Shown: positions 8,465-18,391 of the stretch, in pieces
Layout: each line of letters begins with the position of its first letter
Numbering within the stretch: the stretch's first letter is position 1
Origin: Streptomyces longispororuber
Lineage (GTDB): Bacteria > Actinomycetota > Actinomycetes > Streptomycetales > Streptomycetaceae
Length of the DNA: 60,393 nt
Direction of reading: 5' to 3'
Assembly (NCBI RefSeq): GCF_014656095.1
Contig: NZ_BNBT01000039.1
Coordinates: forward strand, 1 to 60,393
The notes under the pieces: generated by a model
The model's input: only the letters and a program-made list of their open reading frames with translations
The model's database searches: none
What the model was told of the DNA's origin: nothing
Program-made: the position numbers and the translations under genes

Positions 8465-11400
8465 ATGGACCGTCATGTCTCGATTGTGGGGATCGGCTGC
8501 GCGCTGCCTGGCGCCGTGGCCGACGTGGAGGACGTCCGCGGCGCGTTCCTGCACGGGCGCGACTGCATCGGCCCCATCCCCGAGGAGCGCTGGGGCGCCG
8601 ACGCCTTCTACGACCCCGACCCGCTGCGGCCCGGCAGGACCTACGTCCGCCACGGCGGATTCGTCGACGACATCGACGCCTTCGACGCCGCCTTCTTCGG
8701 GATCTCCGACACCGAGGCCGCGCGCATGGACCCGCAGCAGCGGCTGCTCCTGCAGACCGTGTGGCACGCCCTGGAGAACGCCGGGCAGAACCCGGACGAA
8801 CTGCGCGGCACCAGCACCGGTGTGTTCCTCGCCTCGATGAACACTAACAACTACGCCATGCTGAAGAACACCCTCCAGGGCCCCGAGGGCATCACGCCCT
8901 ACGACGCGATGGGCGACGCCATCAGCATCTCCGCGGGCCGCGTCGCCCACTTCCTGGGCGTCGAGGGCCCCTGCCTCGCGGTCGACACGGCCTGCTCGGG
9001 CGCCCTGGTGGCCCTGCACCTGGCCCGGCAGAGCATCCTGGCGGGCGAGTGCGACGCCGCGATCGTCGCCGGCGTCAACGTCATGCTGAACCCGGGCATC
9101 CACATCGCCTTCTCCAAGGTGGGCCTGCTCTCCAGGAACGGCCAGTGCCGCGCGTTCGACGCGGCGGCCGACGGCTACGTACGCAGCGAGGGCTGCGTGG
9201 CGGCGCTGCTGCGCCGCGAGTCCCTCGCCGTGGAGCGGGGGGACCCGGTCTACGCCACGGTCGTGGGCACCGCCGTCAACCACGACGGCCGCACCCAGGC
9301 GCTGACCGCACCCAACGGCCGCAACCAGGAACAGGTCATCCACCGCGCCCTGGCGGGCGTCGGCATCGACACCGCCGACGCCGGCTACGTGGAGGCCCAC
9401 GGCACCGGCACCCCGGTCGGCGACCCCATCGAGATGAGCGCCATCGTCAACGCCTACGGACACGGCCGCCCCGCGGACCGCCCCCTGTACGTGGGCTCCG
9501 CCAAGAGCAACTTCGGGCACATCGAGGCGGGCGCCGGACTGCTCGGCGTGGTGCGGGCCGCGCTCTCGCTGCAGCACGAGGTGATCTTCCCCAGCATCCA
9601 CGTGGACCGGCTCAACCCGAAGATCGACCTGCGTGGGGCACCCGTACGCCTGCCGTCCGCACCGGTGCCCTGGCCGCGCGGCGACACCCCCCGCTACGCG
9701 GGCGTCAACTCCTTCGGCTACAGCGGCACCAACGCCCACGCCATCCTGCGCGAGGCCCCCGCCCCGCGCCCACGGGAGCGGGCCGCGCCGCGGCGGGCGC
9801 CCGAACTGCTCGCCCTGTCCGCCAAGTCCGCCGAGAGCCTGGAGGAGCTCGCCGACCGCTGGGCGGAGTTCCTGGACCGCGCCGACGTCGACCTCGGTGC
9901 CGCCGCCCGCACCGCCGCCGTCGGGCGTGCCACCCTGCGCCACCGGCTGACGGTGACCGCCGCCGACAGCGCCGAGGCCGCCACGGCGCTGCGCCGCCGG
10001 CGCTCGGGACGCGCCCCCGTCACCGTCTCCGAGGGCCGCGCCCGCAGGAATCCCCGGGTGGCCTTCGTCTTCACCGGGCAGGGCGCCCAGTACCCGGGCA
10101 TGGGCCGGGAGCTGTACGCCGCCGAGCCGGTCTTCGCCGCCGCGCTCGACCGGTGCGCCGAGGTCATGGACGCGGACCTCGGCCTTCCGCTGCACGAGGT
10201 CCTCTTCGACGAGCAGGTCTCGACCACGGCCCTCACCCACACCCAGTACGTCCAACCAGCCGTCTTCGCCGTGGAGTTCGCCCTCGCCGAGCTGCTCAAG
10301 GACTGGGGCGTCGAGCCGTCCGTCGTCATCGGGCACAGCATCGGCGAACTCGTCGCCGCCTGCGCCGGAGGCATGCTCGCCTTCGAGGAGGCGGCCCGGT
10401 TCGCCGTGCGGCGCGGCCGCGCCATGGGCTCCCTGCCGCCCGGCGGGAAGATGCTGGCGATCGCCGTCGAGGCCGCGGTGGTGGAGGCCTGGCTCGCCGG
10501 ACGCGAGGACGCCGTCTCCCTCGCCGCCGTCAACGGACCGCGCAGCGTCGTCGTCTCGGGGGCGGCCGCCGCGGTCGACGAGATGGCCCGCCGCGCGGAC
10601 GAGGCCGGGCTCCGCACCACCGAACTGAAGGTCTCGCACGCCTTCCACTCGCCCCTCATGGACCCCGCCCTGGCCGAGCTGGAGCGGGCCGCCGCCGCCC
10701 TGCACCCGCGCCCCCCGGCCGTGCCCGTGATCTCCAACGTCACCGGCGCGCCGCTGACCGGCACCGAGGAACCCGCCTACTGGGCGGCGCAGATGCGCAA
10801 CCCGGTGCGCTTCCACGACGGGATGCGCACCGTCGTGGAGTCGGGCTGCGCCGCCGTCGTCGAGGTGGGCCCGCACGCCGCGCTCATCCCGGCCGTCGCC
10901 GCCGCCTTCGGCCAGGCCGACATCGCCCTGGTCCGCACCCTGCTGCGCGACAAGCAGGACGTACGCAACATGCGGACCGCCGCGGGCCTGCTGCACACCA
11001 CCGGCTGCCCCGTACGGCTGCCGCGCCTGTTCGCCACCGGCGGCCACCGGCGCATCCACGCACCCGAGTACCCCTTCCGGCGCGACCGCCACTGGATCGC
11101 GCCCACCGAGGGCGGCTGGGACCTCGGCTCCATGATGCGCGGCCCGCGAAACGAGACCGGCCCGGGCCGCACCTGGCCGACGGAGCTGGCCGCGGCCACG
11201 CCCTGGGCGGACCACCGCGTCCTCGGCGCCACCGTCTTCCCGGCCACCGGCTACCTCGAACTGGCCCTGCGCGCCCTCGCCGGGCACACCGCGGGCGCCC
11301 CGGACTCCCCGCTCGCCGCGACGGCCGCGCCCGCCGCCCCGGCCACCTGCGAGGACCTCACGTTCGTCCGGCCGCTGCTCCTGAAGCCGAGGCGCCCCAC

Positions 11401-12433
11401 CGTCGCCACCACCGCACTGCGCCCCGCGCCCGGGCGGGACGGCGCCTTCCACGTCACCGTGAGCACGTCCGGCGCCGGGCAGCACCCCGTCGAGCACTGC
11501 CGCGGCACCGTCCGGCCGGCCACCGCACCGGCCGACGAGCCCCGCACCCCGCCCGCCGAGCTGCGCGCGCCGCTGGGCGAGGGCCAGACACCCGGCCGCC
11601 TGTACGGCATGCTGCGCGAGGCGGGCCTGGAGTACGGCACGAGCTTCTCCACCGTGCGGGAGCTGTGGCCCGGCGACGACGGCACGGGAACGGCGCTCGG
11701 CCGGATCCGGGCCACCCCCGACGGGGCGGGCGGGGCCGAGCACGGTCACGCCCTCGCGACGATGCTCGACGGCTGTCTGCACGTCACCGCCGCCGCCCTG
11801 TTCACCCTGCCCGCCCGCCTGCTGGAGGGCGCCTACATCCCGGTGACCCTGCGCCGCGCCACCCTGCACCGGGCGCTGCCGGAGCAGGTGTGGAGCCGGG
11901 TGAGCGTCCGCACCAACGACCAGGGGACCGCCGCCGTCGCCTCCGCCCGCGTCGTCGACGACGAGGGCCTGCTGCTCGCCGAACTCGACGGCCTGGAACT
12001 GCGCCACACCTCCGCCCTGACGGGAGCCGCCGACAGCGGACAGGCACCCGCGCCCGCGCGCCCGTACTCCGGCGAGGCCCGCAAGCTCCTCCTGGAGCGG
12101 CTCGGACCGCTCGGACAGCGGGAGCGCGTGGCGGCCATGGGGGCCTGGCTCCTGGACGAGGTGCGCGACACCCTCGGGCAGGCCGCCGACGACCTCGACA
12201 TCGACGACCTCGACCCGTCGACGGCGCTCCTGGAGATCGGCCTCGACTCCCTCATGATCACCGAGTTGCAGCGGCGGCTGCAGGAGAAGCTCGACTTCCG
12301 CTTCGAGGCCATGGAAGCGCTCACCTACCAGAGCCTGGAAGACCTCGCAGGCTACATCCTCGACCGGGCGCTCGGCCCCTGTCTGCCCGAAGCGGCACGG
12401 AACGAGACCGAGCAGCAGCCGGAACCGGCGTAA
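8465..12433 (+). CDS. single-module type I PKS, KS-AT-DH-ACP (probably iterative)
   Basis: The 1322-aa synthase starts at the ATG at 8465 behind GAAGGAG. The ketosynthase (residues about 3-430) has Cys177 in DTACSGA plus the two active-site His motifs [11 protein letters not shown] and [12 protein letters not shown]. The acyltransferase (about 530-850) has Ser625 in GHSIGE and HAFHS, the malonyl-CoA-type signature. The dehydratase (about 900-1180) has His917 in [10 protein letters not shown]. The ACP has Ser1262 in GLDSLM. There is no ketoreductase, enoylreductase or thioesterase domain, so reduction must come in trans, most simply from the FabG-like protein two genes on. One module plus trans-KR would make a polyene by iteration. 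The radical SAM gene between them suggests each C=C may be modified, as in jawsamycin-type polycyclopropane synthesis (inference). Confidence 0.93.
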   Translation: MDRHVSIVGIGCALPGAVADVEDVRGAFLHGRDCIGPIPEERWGADAFYDPDPLRPGRTYVRHGGFVDDIDAFDAAFFGISDTEAARMDPQQRLLLQTVWHALENAGQNPDELRGTSTGVFLASMNTNNYAMLKNTLQGPEGITPYDAMGDAISISAGRVAHFLGVEGPCLAVDTACSGALVALHLARQSILAGECDAAIVAGVNVMLNPGIHIAFSKVGLLSRNGQCRAFDAAADGYVRSEGCVAALLRRESLAVERGDPVYATVVGTAVNHDGRTQALTAPNGRNQEQVIHRALAGVGIDTADAGYVEAHGTGTPVGDPIEMSAIVNAYGHGRPADRPLYVGSAKSNFGHIEAGAGLLGVVRAALSLQHEVIFPSIHVDRLNPKIDLRGAPVRLPSAPVPWPRGDTPRYAGVNSFGYSGTNAHAILREAPAPRPRERAAPRRAPELLALSAKSAESLEELADRWAEFLDRADVDLGAAARTAAVGRATLRHRLTVTAADSAEAATALRRRRSGRAPVTVSEGRARRNPRVAFVFTGQGAQYPGMGRELYAAEPVFAAALDRCAEVMDADLGLPLHEVLFDEQVSTTALTHTQYVQPAVFAVEFALAELLKDWGVEPSVVIGHSIGELVAACAGGMLAFEEAARFAVRRGRAMGSLPPGGKMLAIAVEAAVVEAWLAGREDAVSLAAVNGPRSVVVSGAAAAVDEMARRADEAGLRTTELKVSHAFHSPLMDPALAELERAAAALHPRPPAVPVISNVTGAPLTGTEEPAYWAAQMRNPVRFHDGMRTVVESGCAAVVEVGPHAALIPAVAAAFGQADIALVRTLLRDKQDVRNMRTAAGLLHTTGCPVRLPRLFATGGHRRIHAPEYPFRRDRHWIAPTEGGWDLGSMMRGPRNETGPGRTWPTELAAATPWADHRVLGATVFPATGYLELALRALAGHTAGAPDSPLAATAAPAAPATCEDLTFVRPLLLKPRRPTVATTALRPAPGRDGAFHVTVSTSGAGQHPVEHCRGTVRPATAPADEPRTPPAELRAPLGEGQTPGRLYGMLREAGLEYGTSFSTVRELWPGDDGTGTALGRIRATPDGAGGAEHGHALATMLDGCLHVTAAALFTLPARLLEGAYIPVTLRRATLHRALPEQVWSRVSVRTNDQGTAAVASARVVDDEGLLLAELDGLELRHTSALTGAADSGQAPAPARPYSGEARKLLLERLGPLGQRERVAAMGAWLLDEVRDTLGQAADDLDIDDLDPSTALLEIGLDSLMITELQRRLQEKLDFRFEAMEALTYQSLEDLAGYILDRALGPCLPEAARNETEQQPEPA

Positions 12434-12467
12434 GACCGCGTACCACCCGAAGGGGAGTGTCCCGCGC

Positions 12468-14009
12468 ATGCTAGACGCAGGTTTCGTCCACACCTACATC
12501 GACACCCACCTCGAACAGCGCCAGGTCAACAAGATCCAGCACGGATTCCCCTCGCCCCGCTACTGGTCGCGCACCGACGTCCCGGTCGAGGAGATCGCCG
12601 AGGACCGGCGGCGCGTCCGCGCGGCGGGCAGGGACTCGTTCGTCAACTTCTACGTCGGGGTGCCGTACTGCATCCAGACCGACCCCGGGAAGTGCGGCTA
12701 CTGCCTCTTCCCGGTGGAGGAGTTCCAGGGCAACGCGGCCCTGGAGAACTACTTCGGGTACGTCGAACGCGAGGCGGACCTGTACCGCGAGGCCCTCTCC
12801 GGAGCCACCCTGGGCGCCGTCTACTTCGGCGGCGGCACCTCCAACCTGTACCGGGAGCCGCTGTACCACCGCCTCATGGACCTGGTGCGCGGCCTCTTCC
12901 CGGACATCGCGCCGCAGGCCGACATCACCCTGGAGGGCATCCCGCAGCTCTTCTCCCGGGCCAAGATGCAGGCCATCAAGGACTCGGGGATGAACCGCGT
13001 CAGCATGGGCATCCAGCAGGTCGACGAGCGCCTCAACAAGCTCAGCGGCCGCAAGCAGACCACCCGGCACGTGGTCCAGAGCCTGGAGTGGGCCCGCGAG
13101 CTGGGGCTCGCCGCCAACGTGGACCTGATCTTCGGCTGGCCCCAGCAGACCGTCGGCACCATGCTCAAGGACCTCCAGACCCTCGTCTCGTGGAACGTGT
13201 ACGACATCACGCACTACGAGCTGAACGTGGGCGGCCCCACCGACTTCGCCCTCAACCGCTTCCACGAACTGCCCAGCACCCTGGCCAACCTGGAGATGTA
13301 CCGGGCCTCCCGGGACTTCCTCACCGACCAGGGCTACGAGCAGATCACCGCGTACAACTTCCGCAAACCCGGCGACCCCGCGGGACGCGGCTACGAGGAG
13401 GGCGTCAACCGGTTCCTGGACTCCATGGACACCGTCGGCCTCGGCTACGCGGCGGTGTCGTTCTTCGGCAACTCCGCCATCGGCACCGACCGCTCGTGGT
13501 CGTTCATCAACCACCTGAGCCTGCCCCGCTACAAGCAGGCCCTGGAGGAGGGCCGTTTCCCCGTGGAGCGGGGCTTCTCCCACGAGGCGGCGGACTGGCG
13601 CCTGGCGATGCTCTTCCGCAGCCTGTTCGGCCTGACCGTGAACCGCGCCGACTACCGCGCGGCCTTCGGCACCGACGTGTACGAGGAGTTCGCCACCGTG
13701 TGGGACGGCCTCGGCGAGTACGGCTTCGTCGAGGTGAGCGACGAGGAGGTCGGGCTCGTCGGCGACGGCCCCTTCTACACGCCGATGGTGCAGGCCCTGC
13801 TCGCCGAGGAGCGCTACCGTGCGCTGCGGGAGCGCGAGACGCGGGCCGCGCAGGCACGGCGGGCCGCGCGCCGGGCCCGGCGGACCGGGACCGACGGGGA
13901 CGGCGCAGGCACCGAGGAGGTCGTGGCTTCCCCGGGCACCGGGGCCCCCGCGGATACCGAGGCCCCCGCCGACGCCGAGGCCGCCGCCGCGACCCCGGCG
14001 CGGGGGTGA
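12468..14009 (+). CDS. HemN-like radical SAM enzyme with unusual CX7CX2C cluster motif
   Basis: The 513-aa protein has its ATG at 12468 behind AAGGGGAG, 34 bp after the PKS stop. It follows the HemN layout: an N-terminal extension, the cluster-binding loop, the glycine-rich SAM motif YFGGGTSNL, QADITLEGIP, RVSMGIQQ and NVDLIFGWP, then a HemN-type C-terminal domain at about 370-460. The cysteines are Cys68, Cys76 and Cys79 (CIQTDPGKCGYC), a CX7CX2C spacing instead of the usual CX3CX2C. The tail beyond about 455 is Arg- then Ala/Pro/Glu-rich and probably disordered. HemN-like proteins beside PKS or alkaloid genes include known cyclopropanases that deliver a SAM-derived methylene, and that is the favoured role here on the growing chain. 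Haem biosynthesis is unlikely given the neighbours. Confidence 0.88.
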   Translation: MLDAGFVHTYIDTHLEQRQVNKIQHGFPSPRYWSRTDVPVEEIAEDRRRVRAAGRDSFVNFYVGVPYCIQTDPGKCGYCLFPVEEFQGNAALENYFGYVEREADLYREALSGATLGAVYFGGGTSNLYREPLYHRLMDLVRGLFPDIAPQADITLEGIPQLFSRAKMQAIKDSGMNRVSMGIQQVDERLNKLSGRKQTTRHVVQSLEWARELGLAANVDLIFGWPQQTVGTMLKDLQTLVSWNVYDITHYELNVGGPTDFALNRFHELPSTLANLEMYRASRDFLTDQGYEQITAYNFRKPGDPAGRGYEEGVNRFLDSMDTVGLGYAAVSFFGNSAIGTDRSWSFINHLSLPRYKQALEEGRFPVERGFSHEAADWRLAMLFRSLFGLTVNRADYRAAFGTDVYEEFATVWDGLGEYGFVEVSDEEVGLVGDGPFYTPMVQALLAEERYRALRERETRAAQARRAARRARRTGTDGDGAGTEEVVASPGTGAPADTEAPADAEAAAATPARG

Positions 14010-14015
14010 GCCGCG

Positions 14016-14777
14016 ATGAGCGAGCACCTGCCCCTGGACGGCAAGCGGCTCGTGGTCACCGGGGGCGCGCGGGGGATCGGCGCGGGTATCGTGCGGCTCG
14101 CGCTGCGACAGGGCGCCGAGGTCGTCTTCAGCTACCACCGCAGCGCCGACCGGGCCCGCGAGCTGTGCGCGGAGCTGCGCGCCACCTACCCCAAGCAGCA
14201 GTGCACCGCGCTGCCGGCCCAGGTCGCCGACACGGACTCCGCCGCCCGCTTCGCACAGGCCGCGCTGGAGGCCCTCGGCTCGGTCGACGCCCTGGTCAAC
14301 AACGCGGGCGTCACGCGCGACGGCGTCTTCGCCCGGATGCGCAGGGAGGACTGGGACGAGGCCGTCGAGACCAACCTGGGCAGCATGTTCACCGTCACCA
14401 GGCCGCTGGTCATGGCGCTGGTGCGACGCAGGGCGGGAGCGATCGTCAACGTCACCTCGTCGGTGGGCATCCACGGGGCGCCCGGACAGGCCAACTACGC
14501 CGCGTCCAAGGCCGGGATCATCGGCTTCAGCAAGGCCCTCGCCAAGGAACTCGCCGAACTCGGCGTACGCGTCAACGCGGTGGCGCCCGGCCTGATCGCC
14601 ACCGACATGACGGCCGGGATCCCGCCCGAACGCCTGGAGGAGATCAAGAAGCGCATCCCGGGCCGGCGGCTCGGCGGCGTCGAGGACGTCGCCCACCTCG
14701 TCTGCTTCCTGGCCTCGGACCGGGCGCGCTACATCACCGGCCAGGTGATCGAGGTGTCCGGGGGCCTGGTCCACTGA
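14016..14777 (+). CDS. FabG-like ketoreductase, probably acting in trans on the PKS
   Basis: The 253-aa classical SDR has TGGARGIGAGI (NADPH loop, residues about 15-25), NNAG, catalytic Ser in VTSSVGIHG and the Tyr-x3-Lys in YAASK. It keeps the FabG C-terminal pattern RVNAVAPGLIATDM and ITGQVIEVSGG. It starts 6 bp after the radical SAM stop, so the three genes are co-transcribed. Because the PKS has a dehydratase but no ketoreductase domain, this protein is the natural supplier of 3-oxoacyl-ACP reduction. The 3' end overlaps the convergent thioesterase gene by 44 bp. Confidence 0.92.
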   Translation: MSEHLPLDGKRLVVTGGARGIGAGIVRLALRQGAEVVFSYHRSADRARELCAELRATYPKQQCTALPAQVADTDSAARFAQAALEALGSVDALVNNAGVTRDGVFARMRREDWDEAVETNLGSMFTVTRPLVMALVRRRAGAIVNVTSSVGIHGAPGQANYAASKAGIIGFSKALAKELAELGVRVNAVAPGLIATDMTAGIPPERLEEIKKRIPGRRLGGVEDVAHLVCFLASDRARYITGQVIEVSGGLVH

Positions 14778-15675
14778 CCGGGCCCCCGGGCCCCGCCGGA
14801 GAGCGGTGGCGCAGCCGCACCAGCCCCTCCTGCACCGCCGATGCGACCAGGTCGCCGCCGCGGGTGAAGACCTGCGCCCGCGCCAGGGCACGGCCGCCGT
14901 ACGCGACGGGTGTGTCCTGGTCGAGCAGGAGCCAGTCGTCGGCGCGGAACGGCCGGTGGAACCACTGGGCGTGGTCCAGGCTGCGCGGGCTCGCCGTGCC
15001 GTCGGCCCACGACAGGCCGTGCCGCAGGGCGACCGTGTCCAGGAGGATGTCCGAGATGTACGTGAGGAGCGCGGCGTGCACCAGTGGCGGCAGATCCCCG
15101 GGCAGGGCGCCGTTCGTGCGCAGCCACAGCGGGTTGGTCCCGGTGCGCAGCGCGGGGTCCCGCTGCGCCTCGACGCTCAACGGCCCCGCGTAGCGCAGGT
15201 CGAAGGGCATGCCGAGCGGCAGCACGGGTTCCCCCAGGGCACGGGCGAGGCGCTCCTCGTACGTGGGCAGCGCCTCGGGCACGGCGGTCGCGGGCATGGG
15301 GTCCTGATGGTCCAGGCCCGGCTCGGCGCGGTGGAACGACGCGGACAGCGTGAAGAGCACGGCGTCGCGCTGGCGCGCGGTCACCTGCCGCAGGCTCACC
15401 GCCCGCCCGTCGCGCACCTCGTGCACGTCGAACAGCAGCGGTACCCCGGCGTCGGGGTCGCCGGGCCGGACGAAGTAGGCGTGCAGGGAGTGCACCGGCC
15501 GGTCCTCGGCGACGGTCCGGCCCGCGGCCAGCAGGGCCTGCGCCGCCACCTGCCCGCCGTAGAGGTGCCGCGACCACGAGGTGGGCCCGCGCGGACGGAA
15601 CGTACGGGCGTCGATGCGGTCGGGGGTGAGGACGTCGAGCAGGTCCTCGAGGGCGGTGCCGTGGTCGGTGGTCAC
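14734..15675 (-). CDS. acyl-CoA thioesterase II (TesB-like, double hotdog)
   Basis: The 313-aa protein has two hotdog halves: an N-terminal one containing SRHLYGGQVAAQALLAA and a C-terminal one containing HAALLTYISDILLD and HAQWFHRPFRADDW. The Asp of SDILLD and the later Gln-containing VQEGLVR block correspond to the TesB catalytic set. The GTG at 15675 is chosen because residues upstream are Pro/Arg-rich read-through. TesB enzymes hydrolyse acyl-CoA or acyl-carrier thioesters. Sitting convergent to the PKS operon, it could release a finished polyketide chain, or it could be an ordinary lipid-metabolism enzyme. The last residues are Gly/Pro-rich. Confidence 0.9.
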   Translation of the reverse strand: MTTDHGTALEDLLDVLTPDRIDARTFRPRGPTSWSRHLYGGQVAAQALLAAGRTVAEDRPVHSLHAYFVRPGDPDAGVPLLFDVHEVRDGRAVSLRQVTARQRDAVLFTLSASFHRAEPGLDHQDPMPATAVPEALPTYEERLARALGEPVLPLGMPFDLRYAGPLSVEAQRDPALRTGTNPLWLRTNGALPGDLPPLVHAALLTYISDILLDTVALRHGLSWADGTASPRSLDHAQWFHRPFRADDWLLLDQDTPVAYGGRALARAQVFTRGGDLVASAVQEGLVRLRHRSPAGPGGPVSGPGPRTPRSPGR

Positions 15676-16015
15676 TCCAGCCTGCCTCTCCGCCCGTCCC
15701 TCCGGCCCGGCTCCGCGGTGCGGCGCGGGGGACGGGCCCGCACCGCGGGACACCGCGTGAGGGCGCTCGCGGGGCATCGTGTGACGGGGCCCGGACGCCC
15801 GCCGCCTGACACTGATGAATGTGACCATCGGGCGTGGCACAGTCAAGGTGCCCTCCCGTCGCCCGCCGCGCCGTGCCCGGCGTTTCGGCCATGCGCTTCA
15901 ACCACTGTGTGCGCCAGGGGAGTTGGGCGGATCCCGTCCCGGGTTTCCGCCCCATCCGCACCACGGTTCCCGGACCGCCTCCCGCCCCCCGTCCGACGAC
16001 TTATGGAGTTGCCCC

Positions 16016-16912
16016 ATGCGACGCAGCGTCCTGGTGACCGGTGCCACCGGCGGAGTCGGTCTGGAGACCGCCCTGCGCCTGGCACACGGCGGGTACGACG
16101 TCTTCGGCACGGCCGTCGACAAGGGCGAGGCCGCCCTGCTGCGGGAAGCGGCGGCCGCGCGCGGGGTCGGCGTGCGCACGGTCCTCCTCGACGTCACCGA
16201 CCCGTACTCCTGCGAGCAGGCCTTCGGCGAGGTGGCCGCACACACCGACGGCGGCCCCTGGGCCCTGGTGAACAACGCCGGGATCCTGCGCATGGGCGCC
16301 GTCGAGGACCTCGACGACACCGCCGTGCACGAGCTGTTCGACGTCAACCTGCACGGCGCGGCCCGGCTCACCCGGCTCGCGGTGCCGGTCATGCGCGCCC
16401 GCGGGGAGGGGCGCGTCGTCAACAACTCCTCCCTCGCGGGGCGCGTCACGGCCCCCTTGATGGGCTGGTACTGCGCCACGAAGGCCGCGATGAACGCCTG
16501 GAACGACGCCCTGCGGATGGAGGTGTCGCCCGCCGGGATCCAGGTCGTCCTCATCGAGGCGGACGGCTACGGCAGCCCCATCTGGGACCGGGCCGCCGAC
16601 GCCCTCGGCGCCCTGGCGCACAGCTCCTCGCCGCACGCCTCCGCCTACCGCGCGATGATCCCGGCGCTGCGGGCGGCGGCCCGCAAGCCCGGCCCCGAGC
16701 CCCTCATCCGCGCCCTCGTGCGGGCCCTGACGGCACCCCGGCCCAAGGCGCGCCAACTCGTGGGCGTCAAGGCCCACTTGTCCGCCCTCGCCGACCCGTT
16801 GGGCCCGCACCGCATCGCCGACCACCTCAAACGGGCCGCCGTCGACCTCGGGGGCCCCACCCGCAGTGCCGCCGTCCGCCGCGCCGCCCACCGCTGGTGC
16901 GCCCCGTGGTGA
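16016..16912 (+). CDS. short-chain dehydrogenase/reductase
   Basis: The 298-aa classical SDR has the nucleotide loop TGATGGVGLETA at residues 8-19, LVNNAG, NNSSLAGRV with the catalytic Ser, and the active-site YCATK. The ATG at 16016 has GGAG nearby. The C-terminal 80 residues (ALVRALTAPRPKARQLVG...) are longer than FabG types and match SDRs acting on larger hydrophobic substrates such as sterols, retinoids or fatty acyl chains. It could oxidise or reduce the polyketide but lies outside the PKS operon, so a housekeeping role is equally possible. Confidence 0.9.
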   Translation: MRRSVLVTGATGGVGLETALRLAHGGYDVFGTAVDKGEAALLREAAAARGVGVRTVLLDVTDPYSCEQAFGEVAAHTDGGPWALVNNAGILRMGAVEDLDDTAVHELFDVNLHGAARLTRLAVPVMRARGEGRVVNNSSLAGRVTAPLMGWYCATKAAMNAWNDALRMEVSPAGIQVVLIEADGYGSPIWDRAADALGALAHSSSPHASAYRAMIPALRAAARKPGPEPLIRALVRALTAPRPKARQLVGVKAHLSALADPLGPHRIADHLKRAAVDLGGPTRSAAVRRAAHRWCAPW

Positions 16913-16945
16913 GCGGGCCCGGCGCGAGCCCTCGGCGGCGGCCGG

Positions 16946-17317
16946 TCACTTCAGGTGTGCCTCCAGCCACTCCACGACCTCCGGGGTCGCCGGGTCGATG
17001 ATGTCGTCGAACTCGTTGTGCGTGGTCAGGTACTTGGCCACGTAGGGGCAGACCGGCACGACGCGCAGGCCGGACGCGCGCACATCGGTGAGCGCCGCGT
17101 GCACGAGCTGTGCCGCCAGGCCCCGCCCGGCGAAGGCGTCGCCGATCTCCGTATGGAAGAACACCCGCTGGACACCGCGGTCGCGGTACGCGGTCAGACC
17201 GGCGCGCTCGCCGTCGACGAGGACGACGTACCGGTGCCGGTCGGCCACGTGCTCGACGGTCGGAGCCGAAGGGGTGGCGGGGTGCTCGGGCTGTGCGGGC
17301 CGAGGGGGACGGGCCAT
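16946..17317 (-). CDS. small GNAT N-acetyltransferase
   Basis: The 123-aa protein has a short GNAT core: YVVLVDGERAGLTAYRDRG, FFHTEIGDAFAGRGLAAQLV (acetyl-CoA-binding R/Q-x-x-G-x-G/A loop) and VPVCPYVAKYLTTH. This is the YjdJ/GtlA-like family of tiny acetyltransferases. The first 25 residues are Pro/Ala-rich. The gene is convergent with the SDR (33-bp gap), and its 5' end lies inside the reading frame of the upstream pirin gene. Confidence 0.85.
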   Translation of the reverse strand: MARPPRPAQPEHPATPSAPTVEHVADRHRYVVLVDGERAGLTAYRDRGVQRVFFHTEIGDAFAGRGLAAQLVHAALTDVRASGLRVVPVCPYVAKYLTTHNEFDDIIDPATPEVVEWLEAHLK

Positions 17318-18357
17318 GGTGGTGCCTTTCGGTGGGCGCGCGTCAGCGGCGCGGTGCGGTGCCGCGCGGGGGGGTTCCCGCGCGGTGCGATGCGGGCGTT
17401 CGGCAGGGCCAGTGCGGGGAGGCGGTCGCCGCCGTACCCCTCCACCGCGCCGAACCGCGGGGAGGCGTGCTGCCAGTCCTCCCGGGCCCGGACGATGTCG
17501 TCATGGGTGCGGCCGATGAAGTTCCACCACATGACGATCCGCTCCTCGAACGGCGCGCCGCCGATCAGCACGGTCCGGGCCGGGCCGTCCGACTCGTTGG
17601 TCAGGGTCAGGGTCAGGGCCTCGGCGCCCGGAGCGGTGTAACCCAACTCGCCCGGCGCCAGCGAGGTGTCGGCCATACGGACCGGCCCGGCGTCGACGAG
17701 GAGGCCGTGCTCGAAGCCGGGCTCGACCGCGAGCGTGACGGTGGCCCGGGGCTCCAGGACGATCTCCGCGCCGAGCAGCGGGGTGAACGTCGGCACGGGC
17801 GAGGTGTCCCCGGCGAGGGAGCCGAGGAAGACCCTGACCTCGGCCCCGGCGATCCGTACCGGTGCGGGCACGTGGTGCCGGAAGGCGCGGGGCGCGTCCC
17901 TGTGCCGCTCGGGCAGGGCCACCCAGAGCTGCACGCCGTGCAGGACGGTGGTCCGGGCGGTCGAGACCTCCGAGTGGCTGATGCCGTACCCGCCCGTCAT
18001 GAGGTTCAGCTCGCCCGGCCGCACGAACGCGTGGCTGCCGAGGCTGTCCCGGTGCTCGATCTCCCCGCTGAACAGCCAGCTCACCGTCTGCAGCCCGGTG
18101 TGCGGATGCGGGGCGACGTCCATGCCGCCGGTCACGGCGACGTCGTCGGGGCCGTAGGCGTCGGCGAAGCACCAGGCGCCGATCAGGGTCCGGGCGCGCT
18201 GCGGCAAGGTGCGCCGCACCGTCATGGCCCGGGGGCCACCGAGTGGGACCTCGCGCGGGGCGAGTACGTCGACGTACGGGGTGCCCGTACGGTCACCGTC
18301 GCCGCCCGGAGATCCGCCGTGCCCCTCGGCGCGCTCTGTTCCGACCTTGCTTGCCAT
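17194..18357 (-). CDS. pirin-family bicupin protein with C-terminal read-through extension
   Basis: The 387-aa protein is pirin-like: N-terminal cupin with metal-binding HPHTGLQTVSWLFSGEIEHRDSLG and GELNLMTGGYGISHSE, followed by the second cupin from about residue 170. The ATG at 18357 follows AAGGAAA. Pirins are non-haem metal cupins, some with quercetinase activity. The family domain ends near ALALPNARIAPRG. The remaining 60 or so residues are Pro/Ser/Thr-rich and run 124 bp into the GNAT gene in another frame, so the usual stop seems to be missing. Either a stop was lost or the extension is tolerated. Confidence 0.85.
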   Translation of the reverse strand: MASKVGTERAEGHGGSPGGDGDRTGTPYVDVLAPREVPLGGPRAMTVRRTLPQRARTLIGAWCFADAYGPDDVAVTGGMDVAPHPHTGLQTVSWLFSGEIEHRDSLGSHAFVRPGELNLMTGGYGISHSEVSTARTTVLHGVQLWVALPERHRDAPRAFRHHVPAPVRIAGAEVRVFLGSLAGDTSPVPTFTPLLGAEIVLEPRATVTLAVEPGFEHGLLVDAGPVRMADTSLAPGELGYTAPGAEALTLTLTNESDGPARTVLIGGAPFEERIVMWWNFIGRTHDDIVRAREDWQHASPRFGAVEGYGGDRLPALALPNARIAPRGNPPARHRTAPLTRAHRKAPPWPVPLGPHSPSTPPPLRLRPSSTWPTGTGTSSSSTASAPV

Positions 18358-18391
18358 GTGTGCTGCTGTTTCCTTTCCACGACTCGGTGAG

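Noticed and set aside
12468..14009. Oxygen-independent coproporphyrinogen III oxidase (haem biosynthesis)
   Set aside because: HemN-like, but co-transcribed with a PKS and KR, with altered Cys spacing; primary haem role unlikely.
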